Source of the DNA: Sarcocystis neurona
Taxonomy: Eukaryota > Apicomplexa > Conoidasida > Eucoccidiorida > Sarcocystidae
Assembly: GCA_000727475.1 (NCBI GenBank)
Contig: KL647289.1
Location: forward strand, 1,010,642-1,074,641
DNA length: 64,000 bases
Direction of reading: 5' to 3'
This document shows positions 13,028 to 26,100 of the stretch, in pieces (position 1 is the stretch's first letter; every line of letters begins with the position of its first letter). The notes below the pieces were generated by a model, which ran no database searches, had not been told where the DNA came from, and saw only the letters and a list, made by a program, of their open reading frames with translations. A program made the position numbers and the translations under genes.

Positions 13028-14112
13028 TTGGGGTTTGTACGTACTTTTTATGTCAGACGTTGACTTTGGCGGCTCAATGTAGAGCCCGTGAACTCAGTTT
13101 TCGAGGGACCCCCAGTACAGTTGGAATAATGTGTGCAGTCGGAATTTGACCTTACCCTTCGCAAATTGACAGCCTGCTAAAGACGTAGAGAGTCTGTAGC
13201 GCCCCTTCAATGTTGTGGGATGTACTGCCGTGCTACAACTCAGCGGCGTCTTGGCTTTCATTCGCCAGAAACCCCCTCATGAATTTTCACTGCTGGGATG
13301 CAGTTTCAGATGACCTTTCAATAGACGCAGGTAGACCAGCAGCACCATCGCTGAAGGCGACACCACATATTTAAGCAACAGAGATCCGGCAGCAGCAGCA
13401 TCTGTCAACCACAGTGCAAGAGGCAGCGGTACGTGCCACTGTTCGAGGAGAGGCATTGAGACGTGCCGCTGCTTCCTTTGCATGTGCTTTTCTTTGATTC
13501 TGAGACCTATGATACTACGCAGGTATCCTTGTAAAAGACAGGTGAAAAAGTACAAGCTTGAGACACGGTGCCTGCGTGTGATCTCCTCAGAAGTTGTGTT
13601 CGCGCAGCTGCTTCAGCGTCGTTGCCAGAGTCTTCGACGCCCAGTGAATGCACACGCTAAAACCTGATCGCGTAGACATGAAAAAACTTAAGGCTGTGCG
13701 TGAGGATGTAGACAAGTCTCTACAGCTTCACCCACGCTGATGCCGCGTTTCAACGGAAGTGCCGAGCATCGCAGAGAGAGGGGCGCCGGCATACAGTAAC
13801 ACACGAGCTTTGGTGCCTAAACTGGGAAGACCCGATCCTCTAAACTGACAGCAACGACACAAGTTAGAACCCCTTTTTTGTATCTAGACCTGGAACACCT
13901 GCATCAGTCGAGTCGGTCACATCCGCTCTCCACTCAGTCCCTCTGTCTATACTTTCTCTGTGTGAGGTAGTACGGTGTTGCAGTTCTGTTTGTCGCAGAG
14001 CTGTATCGGCACAGCCGACGGTCTCCTGCATCACAGAAACTCCTTTTTCGATTAACAGGCGGTCTGGTGTTCGGGCGCTGCGAGAGCTGTGCGCGGGGGG
14101 AGGGGTGCTGTG
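13028..14112. other. Intergenic stretch 5' of the XRN-like gene
   Basis: No gene seen. It should contain the promoter and 5' UTR of the + strand gene starting at 14113. No TATA-like or other named promoter element can be supported. Confidence 0.5.
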
Positions 14113-17100
14113 ATGGTGCTGCTGCAAGCGTTTCTTCTGTTCGGCGCTCTCTTCCTCTACTGTAACAGAGCAGCGGAACAGGACGCTTTTGTGGCACGAC
14201 CTTCTCCTCCCCTCCCTCCGCAACAGCAGAGACGCGTTTGGCAGCTGTCCCTGCCGACGCTGCAGCTCGCAGAGGCGGGCATACCTGGATTACACAAGTG
14301 GATGTTAGAGACGTTCCCGTCCGCCGCGCAGCGTCTTGATGAATCCGAAACGACCCCAATAGAAACGGATCATCTGCTCTTTGATCTGAATCAGCTGCTA
14401 CACCAGGTACGCCACTGGCTGCGTCACAGTTGTCCGACGACGTGCGCGTCGTATGTGCGGCCACGGCGCGCTGCGCCGCCCGGCTTGCCTCTGGTTTGCC
14501 GTCGTCTATGCCTTGTTCAGCACGATACACGCATCCGTCGTTCAACGGCTGCCGCGCTCTGCTCTAACAATTTCGTTGCGTGGGTGGCTGTGCGGGTCGG
14601 CAATTCCCACATTGTTCTTACTATGTCATCTTCAAAAAACGCACGTTGTATCCGCCAGAACACAACAGCTGAGAAGATCCCCGCACCGACTGGGCACACC
14701 TTCACACAGAGCTCCCAGCATAGTCGGAGACAACGGGAAAGTCACGGTTGTCACTGTTTCTTCTTTTTGCATGTTAGCGGGAGGTGAGCTTCGCCAGTAA
14801 GACACTACACTGGTTTCTAGGCAGGTAGCCATCGCGAATAGCGGCGGCCGAGGAGCCTGTGTGGAAGCTTCGGGATTCGTGATACAGACCCCTCCCCTGA
14901 TGAGTCGTGCTTGTAGACACATCTCCTGGAGACAGAGGAAAACTAGAACCGAGAGGTGCGGCGATGGCCCCGCCCTCGTGTCTCAGTGTGCGTATATATG
15001 TTTCCATTAGCAAGAAAGCAAGGTGGCAAACAGACGTCCACACGTGTGTGCATCTGCTGTATCCATACACGCATTACTCGAGTATCTGTAGGCCTGTGGC
15101 CGATTCGGGGGCTCTGCGACGCGCCCAGCCGGCAGAAGAGTATCTCTGGCAGTCCACCACTGACAGCGGTCTGTCACGCGTTCCGTCTTGGAGCCGTTTT
15201 CCCTCACACTGACGCCGGGAACGAAGGGAAGATTTCTTTCTATGGCTTGCGCATTGTCTCTTCAATGTGTCGCTGTCATCGGTGCAAGCCCGACGTGTAT
15301 ACGCTTTCACTTCAGTCGCGCGTGAGTAGCTCCATAGGCGCTTCCACCAGCGCTCCACGGTCGCAGGGGCGCCGGCCCGTGTCAAAAACGTAGATACGCG
15401 ACGGACAGAGGCTAAGAGAGACTCCTTCACGTACACGTATGTGTTCGACAGGATAGGTGCGGCTGAGGCGGTGGTTGACCTCTCTGGCTTGCAGATATAT
15501 CTGTCTGCTTGAGATCTGTGCACTGACGTGTCGTCTTTTTCGCTGCAGTGCTGATTCTCTCAGGCATGGGCAACCACGCGCGCCTTTTGTCGCCATCTCT
15601 TCCATTCGTATTGCGGTTCCTCTTTGTAGGCGGCTGCAAGTGTGAAAAAGTGTCGGTGGCAAGATCGTTCCCCTTCTGCAAGCGACGGCTTGCACAAGCG
15701 AAAGGGAAGCACTAGTTTCGGCAGGGGCAGCAGTTATCGAAGAAGGATTTTTACGCCTACCAAAGAGGATACCATTGCAGGAAGGCGTAGCACGCCACCG
15801 TTGTGGAGTTTGGCTGCCCGAAGGGAAGCTGCAGCGTCTCCTGCTAAAACAGAAACGGAGAGCAAGGCGCAGGAAGCCGTCGGTGTGCAAGGTGTGCACC
15901 AGCTTGCGGCAGAGGAAGAGGAGGAACTCGTGCTGCGGCGTTTCCTCCGGCTGCTGTCCGCTACTCTCCGCAGAGTACGTCCCCGTCGTTCAGTCGTGTT
16001 TGCTCTTGACGGCGTGCCTCCCCTCGCAAAGTTTCTCACAGCAACTGCACGACATCAACGAGCTGTCTGGCAGAGGACTGGCGGTCTCTGGAATGCAGGG
16101 ACGCCTGAGGAGTCTCAAAGCACTTCACGACCACTCGCAACGGAAGCAAACACAACTCCAGCGTATGTTGCGGCACCACCAACAGCGTCTGCCATTCCAG
16201 CCGCATCAGCGTCTGGTAGTGATCCGTCGCCTCTCCGGCGGTGTGAAACAGGGGCATCAACAGACGAGAACCCGGGTCAACAATTGAATGAAGATGTCCG
16301 CGGGTGCCTGCAAGGGGAGAGCGCGCATTCTTCCCAAGCCTGGACGCATGAAGATAGAGAAGATCAGGAACATGTCGTCGGCTCTCTCACCCGTGTTGGA
16401 GACGACAAGCAAGAAGAGGCGGGAACTGTGAGCGGAGGTGGGGATGCGCTCCCCTCTGATACACGTCAAGACCAACAGTTGTTGTCGCGACAGACGAGCA
16501 GAGACCCACAGGCGGCGGCCTTGTTGCCGGCTGCTGAGACGGGAGCTGCCAATGTCACATCGCCGCCGACTCGGGGGGGGGCCGAATCCAAAGTGACGCG
16601 TCGGGAAACATACGAGGAAGTCGAGGGTGTACAGCTAGAAGCAACAGCGGAATCTCAGAGCGTCCCCCTGCAAACGGACAGCGTCAGCCGCTATCGTATT
16701 CGTAAGTTGCTGTTGTGTCTCGTTGTCGCAAGTGTATGGCTGTGCGTTTCGAACAGCGGAAGTCGACAGCTTACTCAGACCAGCAGCGAACAGGAAAAAT
16801 CTGACAACGACGACTTACTGCGTCAGACACGACCGTGCACATGGAGCGTGAGTTCTGCCCAGTGCTTTCAATATCAAAATAGTCAAGGTATCCAGTTGCG
16901 GGTAAACCAAGGATGTAGTTATAATGCGTTTCGGGCAAAAAGTGCCTCTCGTCGAAACAGTGACACGCGTGAAGGGAGCAGCAATATCTCCCCTCTGTGC
17001 TGTCAAGGGAAGGAGGGCCCTAACGTGTACGGCTGCAACCCGATTGCCATATATCTTTACAGCTGCGCCGTAGGAGCGTAGCAACTGTACACACACGGTG

Positions 17101-20100
17101 TCTGCACACGTATATCCGTGTGGCAGCCGAAGACCCGTTACTGCGCGTGTACGGACTTCAGTGTGAGTGCGTGTGTTTCTGGGAAGCGTAACCGCGTGCG
17201 TGCACCTACAAGTGTGCTGATGTATATGAGCCGAGACAGGGTTGACTGAACTCCGTAGTGCAGACGACAGGGCAGTCTTTTTTTCTTTCTCATCCCTGCC
17301 GGCGTAGTTGAAAGAAACACGTTAAGGCGTGCGCTCAATCTGAAGGGCATCATTTTTTCCGGTCGGCAGATCGTGACGGTTTAGAGACACTTACTGGATT
17401 TGAGGCTCTAGCACCTTGAAGCTAGGCCCACCAGCGGCGCCGTCTTCTGCGCTGGAGAATTAAACGCTTCTGATGGAGTTGCAGGGGATCTGTGACAGAG
17501 AGACTGCTTCGCGTTATTCGCGAAGAAGGTTTTTGGTGCGTCTGGTGGAATCTGCATTGCGCTTCTCTTGCATCTGGTTGCGAAGCGGCCGTTGCGCGTG
17601 TCAGGGGAGTAATGCCGGGCAATTCCGTAGATTTGACCTGTTGTACGTCCTGGACTCAACGGAGGAGCAATTTCTGAACCAGAAGTGAGTTGTCGACCCT
17701 CTCTGCTTGTACAGCTCCCTACCTTCTCATTCCCGGCACGCGCTTTATGGACAAAGTGGAGGAGGCCTGCCGCCGTTTCGCGCGACAACGCCTATCCACA
17801 CGTCGGGATTCTAATCTGCGGTACGGGCCAAGGCTTCAAGATGACCTCTGCGTGCAGCCACGTCGTAGGCGTTGTTGCAGTTCTTCAACTGCAGTTCGTA
17901 CTGCGTTTTTCGCCAGCTTGAAAAGACGCGTTCCTTGGGAGCTACGCTCTTGCTCTTCAGTCGCTCTGCTTCTTCAGAGCCACTTCGCGTCTTTTCTCAT
18001 TGCCTGCCGTGGCCGAGGAGGGTGTTCCGTCTGTATAGAGTGCAGAGGTAGCGCGTTTGTTGCATCCTTGGCGGCAAGAAGAGGAAACGTTTTCCCGTAG
18101 CAGCGCGCAGCTTCTTTAAGTCCGTGTGTGCATTTTTTTCCCCGAAGCCGAGCGTCAGGTCCGCTGCCGATTCCTCCCGCGTACAGATTCTCTCGCTTTT
18201 CGTGGACAATCTTGAGCAGACCGCTGGCATCTAAAGCTGACGATCTGCATGCCTGTGCGTATCTCTTCGCCCCGCGCGTCCTGCTGCGGTGTCTGACGTC
18301 GCAGGGACGTGGGGCTCGTAGCAGCGACACTGTCCGTGCCTTCTTTCGGTGCGGCGAACCTTGCCTCGGTGCCGGCCCCCACGCTTCTGTATACGTGTGT
18401 ATGTGTACATTTGCTGTGGCGCGTCTGGTCGTCGCAGGTTTTTCATTTCCGGCTCGAACTCGCACGGAGAAGGGGAGCTGAAGCTGGTGGACTGGCTGAA
18501 CGCGCATCGAGCAGACGAGAAAGAGGATGGGAGTACACTGGTTCAGAAGGGGCACGCCCAAGAAAATGCTGCTTCGCAGAAGGGGACGCAAACGTTGCGA
18601 GACGCATCTTTTTTGCAGCATAGACCCGGCGTCTCTGTTCACGCTGGAGCCCCTGGCAAGGCCTCGGTCCTGCTAACGAAGAGGAAAAGAACACGTGCCG
18701 GGGCCGCCACTGTGCTTGGCAACAACACCAACGAGCCGAGTTCAGGCACGACCCAAGCGTTTCAAGTTGCACTGACAGACAGAATTGTGATAGTAGGAGG
18801 AGACGGCGACCTCCTGGTCCAGGCTTTAGCATTTCCTGGGGTCCCTAATTTGTATGTTTACTGTCCTCAGCGGTTGCTGGACAGCAGCAATCGCCGACAC
18901 AGAGGTGCGTTTGACGTCGAGAGAGCCGCGTTCAGGAGAGCACCGCCGAGGACATCAGTGTAGGCCAGTCACTGCCGTGGCAGCGCCAGGGCTTACAGGG
19001 TCGTGGCATAACGTGAGTTGGACACGAGTAAATGTAGTTGCACAGCACAGATGTCCACCGGACCCTCTTACTGAAGTGAGGTGTCTCAGTCTTCCTGCGT
19101 GTCAGGTGATCCTCTGTTCCTCTCTTACGCTGCCTTCTCTGGCTGAGCGTGTGAACGACGACACCGAGGCGAGTTTTTGACACGCAGACCTCCCTTGGGA
19201 CATGATCGCATACTTCCGCTGTGCGTGTGCTGAGTGTCCTGCAGTTTTCTACTCTCTACGAAGCCTGCTCCAAGCCCTGGAGCGTCACTTCCCGGGTGAG
19301 TGTCCTTTCCCACAGCCAGGAGCGCAGGAAGAACTGCTGCTGCAGATAACGTGGTTTCAGCAAGTGAGCTAATCACCTTGCTGCCACGATTCTCTCGTGA
19401 TCGACCGCGAATATCTTACGCGCCAGCCCGAAACATCAGAAGTTCTGCTTGATCTCCCGCACTGCTGCTCGTCTGCACACAGGCGTGAAGAGAGGCCACG
19501 CTTCCTCAGTTGCATTTTCCTTAGAGATTTGCGGTCTTCTCGTGCGTTCCGGCAATCCTGTTAAGGAACTCTCACACAGGCACGCTGACGACCACGCGCG
19601 GGGCGGGCGCCGAGTAAGCTCCCGCGGCGACCGCTGCAGTGCGGACCTGCTTCGTGGCGACTGCTGACGACGGTTGACATGCCAGGTCTTTGGTCGTCAG
19701 CAACACTAGGGAGAGCTCCTGAGGACGAGGGTTGCTTCTGGTCGGAAGATCTCTCCTCGAAACGCCTCTTCAAGGATTTTCTTGTGCGCCGCCTCAGGTG
19801 TTCGCATGAACGTAGTTGCGATTCTGCGCACACGCGCTACCTGGCGTATCTGAGTTTGCCTTTTGTCTCTGCAGGATGCTCGCATCTCGTGCGCAATGAC
19901 TTTGCGTTGCTGTGTCTCCTCAATGGAAACGACTACTTGCCGAAGGCAGGCGGCTTCACTTTTCAGCATTTCTTCCAAGCTTACACGGCAGTTCGCAAAC
20001 GGTGGGTCAGCTGTCTCTGCAGAGGACGCAGGTGTCACAGGAGGGCGCGGCCAGCGTCAGGAAGAAAAAAGTGTCGCTGTCTTGTTCCAGGGGCCGTGCG

Positions 20101-23100
20101 CTGCCGACCTCTACAGCAGCGTTCTGCTTACTTAGTACTAAGTAACTAAGGGCGGGGAGTAAGGCACGGGGTAGCTTGAACAACGTGCGAACTCCATCCG
20201 AACACAGCCCAGCTGGGCCAGAGCGTAGTTCTTAAAATCTTTCTACCGCATCCTTCGCAGTCATCCTTTTCCTCTGCTATCTGCAGAGTGCAGCCGGACG
20301 TTTCACCCTCGACAAACGTTGTTGCAAGCCAAAGGTTGCGCGGTAACTCCGACACTGCGATGGGAAGGATGGCTTTGAGGCAACTGGGTTTTGCCACTTC
20401 TGCGTTTCCGTGGTACACTAAGCATAAAAGTGTTCTATGGCAACATTTGGTCCTGCCCGAGGCAGTGCCAAGTGTACCATTTATCAGTCCGCAAGGAGGA
20501 AATACGGAAGCTGGGAGTACCTGCATGGAAGACGCAGAGCGGGTGCCACTGATGGGATGAACGGACTGAAGACGAGTACCCTGAAAATGCCAGTTCACAC
20601 GTCTCGAGAGCATAGACCTGCGTGTGTGTGCCTACTTCACTGCAGTGAGTGCGTGTAACCATTCACTCCTCAAGGCAACTGCCTGTGTGTACATATATAT
20701 ATATATACCCTCGGAGAGATGCGATTGAAGCTGATCTTGTCCAGTCGCGGTGTGTGCGCTTGAGGCGGGGCGCGGGATGGCCTGTCTCCCCGTGTGGTGC
20801 TCTGTGCTCCGTAGATCACACTGTCCACGTCCCAGTTAGCTTGTCGGTGAAAAATCTACTTCCCCGTGGCCTGCGCTCGTTTTGAAGACACCGTGTGCGC
20901 CGCGGGGCCGCATCGGAGTGAAGGTGGCCGGGCTTTAATACTGAGCCGTACCACTTTTGTAAGAAGAGAGCTGAAGGGGACTTCCGGAGTCAATGTCTGG
21001 GTCGTCTTTGCCGACTGTGTTGCACACGCGGCCACCTCGTGCATACTTCCTAGCCATATGCCTCACGCTGCTTTACCAGGTGCGACTTCCGTTATACACT
21101 GTACTGTGAACTACCCGTGGGTGCCGCAGCGTGTATATATATATATATATATGTATTTTCTCATAGTTTCACGTGTAGCTAGGTACGTGGCCGCAAGTGA
21201 GAGGAGGTGTACTCACCGTCAGCTGTCCATATTTGAGATACGGAAGTCTCCCGTCACAAGGACCACCTCGACAAAGTCCGTGTTCTTTGCTCTTCAATCT
21301 TTTGTGGCCGTGTGTCTTAGACGCAGACCTTTGCTTGCATTTGTCGTGTAGAAGATTTCATTGTTTTGGGCGACGTGAGACGTCACTACGTGCGAAGGTC
21401 ACTGTCGCTCAGTGGCGGGCCCCACATACCTATCATCTGAAATTCGGGAGCCGCTGCACCCAGCAGTCACTCATGAAAATGTGTCGCACGCCGTGGACTC
21501 ATCTCCTTTCGAGGACCATTTTTCTTCGCTTTTCATGGTCGTAGGTTTGTTGTTGAGACGAGCCTAGAAACCTTATTGGCCGACACATCTCCGGCACAAA
21601 ATTCGTTTTTTGTTGTCAGCGGTGGCTTTGTGTATTTTTGTGTTTACGCCCAGGCCAGAATACAAACATTCATCACTAGTAGACGCTGTCAACCGTTCGT
21701 TTAATGTAGAGTTCTTTAGTGCCTTTCTGGAAGAACTGGACTCCATTTCAAGCCTCTGGCGAATAGCACTGCAACAAATCTTGGCGCCCGCATCGGGTCC
21801 CCCCAACCACATGTCTCCCTTGGCCATTGTTAACCAGCTGGTCGCTCAGGGGTACCTTTCACTCAGCTTGAACAAGGGCAAGAACGCCTTCGTCAGAGAA
21901 AGCGGCGTCCGCGGCACCACGGACACGGGACACGGAAGAGGGGATCCTGAGCCTCAATGCAAGGAGGAAACCAACGACGGGCGGGTTTGCCGCGTGGTGG
22001 CTAGCTTCCCTCAAAAACAAGCGAACTTCGGAAGGCAGTTCAGTTCGACCGCGGCGCCTTCTACTTTGCAAGTACAGCCTCTCTCACGCATTTAACGTGT
22101 TGCTGAATCGGTACTTATCTGCACCGCTACGTTAGCCGCCGCGTGTGTTCGAATGTGTGTGTTGCATCGACTGGCTGTCTCTGTGTTGTGTGTCTGCGTT
22201 TTCTGAGTGCGTGACGATGTTTCTTTGCACATATACCTTCCTCCAACGTGCACTCACCTTGCTCATCTCATCTCACGTGTGAGAACTCTCCACGTTTGTG
22301 GGCGTGAAATGGCCGTGAGACGTGTCACTGGGGGTTGTACAGGGTGTGCCCCCTGTGTTTCGGGCTGCAGGGGAACGCCTTGTTTTGCTGAAGGATCATA
22401 TATCCTTCCCGCCTGTGTATTTATCTGTGAGCATCTAGCAGCAAGATGTCGTGCCATGTTGTAGTGATCGTACCGTTGGCTTTACCGTGAACTGTTGCCA
22501 AGATACGGTCCGCCACCTCTGCATGAAAACACACCTGCATTTTTTCGTTGAAGGCGAATGTATTGCTCAGTGTGAGGCCACCACACAGTAGGCTCTGAGG
22601 AAGAATTGCTTCGTTCTCTTTTGTCTTTGGCGCAGTGGCGATACGAGGGCAATACGCCGTTCGGCTCTGGAAACTTTCGCGCCGTGCTTTGTGTGCCATG
22701 CAAGGCTTTACCTGCTGTGTCTCACCCGAGTGATACCGGACGAGAAAGCGACGGCCTCCGTAACAGCAGCGTTGGCCCGGGTGCGGTGTTGGGCGATGAC
22801 GACGCCGGCGCAAGGAAGGCTGTCCCGGTCGACGGGGTTGAGGAGGATTTTGTCTGTTTCACGGGGCACGCACGCGATAAGAAGGGTGCGCAGCAGCAGG
22901 CTGCGCTCGAGCTGCTTCAGCGCTATTTTCCGGCGTGGCTGAAGCACTTTCGCACAAGTGAGACCAGTGAAGAAGCAGCCCGAGAACAAGACGGCGCGGA
23001 AGGCCCCAAGGACGCGGACGGGTATGACTGCGGGACAGGAGAGAGAAACACACAAGAGGAACCGTATAAGACACAGGAAAAGGGAGATGGGAAGCAACCG

Positions 23101-26100
23101 CAGGTGCCGGACCGTAATCTCCCTAACGAGTGGCGACTTGCCGCGCCGCTGTTCTCAGCTGCCGCGTCCACACTGCAAGCCACGTCACCTGCTAACACCT
23201 TGAATAACCTCTGTCTGGTAAGCGCCATCAAGCCCTCCTGCTGCACCACGTCGGCAAACGAGGTCGATTCCTTGTTTGTTAGCCTCGCGTATAGTAGCGA
23301 GGGAGGGTACGTTGGAGGATACACGGGGGCGCCCACGTCGCCGTTTCATGCGTGTATGTAAATCTACTAAACAGAGAGAGAGAGAGAGGAAAACGGCGCA
23401 AATCCCTATGCAGCCAGTATTATCTGCACACACACACGTGGAAGTGTGTGGATGTCTGTTACATGCGCACAGACACATAGCTCGCATTATCTGTGCGTAT
23501 ACATATACGTGTATAAGACTGTGCACACAAAGCCATCATGGCTCTGCTCCTTGAGGAAATAAGAGAGAGACGAGTTACTGACGACAGGTTCATGCATCCA
23601 CAAAGGCCTTTTTATTTCTCTTCAACTTTACTGAGATCCCGTTGTTGTCCGTTTTACGCAGCTGTACGGTAATTATTGTGTTGCGCGCACTGCAGAAGGT
23701 ATTCAAGCAACCTGCCAAGCTTTGGCACGTAGTGCCCCAGCGTGCCCCGGACACTCTTACAGAGCCCGACAGTACTCGTGAACATGACAGCTTCCCCCAC
23801 GCGCATGACCTCGGGCCATCAGTTTCTGCTGGGGCACTCTCGGCTGCCTCACCGTTTTGCGCGGATATGGGCGGTGACGGCAATGCCGACACTGACGCGA
23901 CTGCAAGGCTAGATGGTCGTGAAGCTCATCTTGTGCAGACAAAAACGTTTTCTGCAGTTGACCAAACAGACCGGCAGAACGACGCGCACGTGGCTACATC
24001 AGCTGCAGTCAACAGCGCTGGCCGTGGCGATCTCGAGCGGCCTCACGGACAGCCAGACGCGTTGATAGCTCTCGACGTCGGCAACCTCCGCCTGTTCTCA
24101 GCCTCTTCTGACGGGCTTGTGAAGGGCGGCAGCGACAGTGGCGCAGCAGCCAAGCTTCAACAGCCCAAGAGCAGACGTCAAGAAAAACACTGTTTTAGCA
24201 TGCAGGCAAGTAAACCCAGCGACACAAGTTGCGGGTTTGTTCAGTGCCTGCTTTTTTCGCGTTTACGGATCGACGGCAGCGTCGCGCTGCCAAGATTATC
24301 GGCCGGCGAGGCGATGCCGTGGCTGATGAACGTGTACCTTTGTGTATCTTCGCCTTTCTGTAGACGGGTATCTTAATTTGAAGAAGGCCTATGGTATTGA
24401 TCTTGCGGGCAGCTGAGAAATTCTGAGGTCCGTTTTCTGACGCGCTTGACGTGGAACGATACCGGCGAGCTGGTGCACTGCGCCCTGTGTGACCTTAGTG
24501 GGTTCCCTAGCTCTCCTCTGCATGGCCCACACTGTGTCCTTGTGTGCGTGAGGCCAAATTGTTTTTGCAAGTGCGTAGAAGGTGGAGCAGTTCTGAACGC
24601 TGCTTGTGTTAAGGGGTAACTATCAAGTGACGCACATGCTGCCAACACGCGGTTAAGGTGCGCCGGCTTCTCTGTCTTCAGAGCAGTTGTACACCGCCAT
24701 ACCAGTCCTGTTAGCTGGGCGACAAGGGGAAGAGTAGGAAAGGCTACACTTGTCTCGTTTAACTACGGTGGTCGAGGAGCAGGTTCCGTGGGCAGCTCGT
24801 ATACCTCTTTGTAGTACCTCCTGGATGATGATGACGGGGCTCAGGAGGTGAAAGCAGGGGAATCTCTCATCACGAGTTTCTACCTTCGTGTGATTTCTCA
24901 GGTGCTGCAGTGGCTTGCGCCTTCTCTCTACCGTGCGCTGCTGGCCGCCGGATGGCAGCTTGACGGCACTCTCGCGGAGGAAATTGACGCGCGACATCAG
25001 TCTCATTGCGAAAATGAAGCCGTGCGCGACGAGAAGCAGCCGCCCGACGGTCTGGTCCACGGCCCGTCATCGAGTGGGAAGCATTTACCGTGCAACCTAC
25101 AGGATCGCCAGCAACAAGACCTCTTACGGGGACTTGATGCGCCTGACGCGCAGGTGAACAAGCTTGCTACTTGCAGCGCGAACTGCAAAGAGCAGCCGCG
25201 CTCCTTGGTGCAGCAGAGCCTAACGAGCTATTTTACTTCTGATATGGATCAGAAGTCTTGCGAAGCACAGGACAAGGAGGACAGCTGCACGCACCTAGCA
25301 GAGCGGGAGTCTGCATCCACCAAGCAGCATTGCGTTGATGGGGCAGTGGCGCATTCCCCACATCAGCATCCCGAAAGAGAGGCAGCCGAACGCGCAGGCA
25401 CGGACAGAGAAGCCGAAATGGTAGAGTGGCAGGTCGAGAGGGACGCTCCACGCGTTTCTGAATACCTGAGAGGTACGCAGGCACGTGTGGACCAATTTTC
25501 AAATGCATGCCAATGTGTGCTTGCAACTCTGTCGGCCTGAACGAAAAAGGGTGCATTATATCCCAAGCAGTTGCACATATGTAACCGACCACACAGAAGA
25601 CCACGTGTTCGATTTTATGTGGAAGACTTGCGAGTGATTTGACGAGAGAGATCGATGGCACACAAAAGACAGCTTTTATCTTTATTCTTGTACATCCGTA
25701 TGCTGGACTACACAGAGACACCTGTGTGTCGCCGGCTGATGGACAAATGCCGGCAAGCATTTGTGTCTACGTGTTTGAACATTACTATACGTATACGCAC
25801 ACACACATTTGCGCTCGTCCGTAGTCATTTTCTGGAGGGTTTTTCTGATATCGTGAATGTTGAAGTCGCGGACCCGTCCAGTAGTTATGGTCGACGGAGC
25901 GGACTAAAGGAAGACAGAGCAGCGTCGTGTAAGGCAACCCGTTCTCAGTCCAGTGCTATGTGAGATTCTGCCTTTAGACAGTCTTTTCCTCACTTTTACA
26001 GTCTGTCTGCCATTGCCCAGTGTTTGAAAAAGATGTGGCTGTATTGCGTTGCAGGCCTTCTATGGAATATGCAGATGTACGTGAGCGGCGTCTGTCCCGA

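Noticed and set aside
17485..17684. Possible extra XRN exon ending at a GTGAGT donor
   Set aside because: Its open frame ends in the wrong phase for the next exon, while joining 16701 directly to 17715 fits in phase and in homology.
19798..19874. Possible small intron inside the XRN block (GTGTTC...ctctgcag)
   Set aside because: Removing it breaks the frame; the unspliced sequence stays in frame with the NDFALLC...GNDYLP block.
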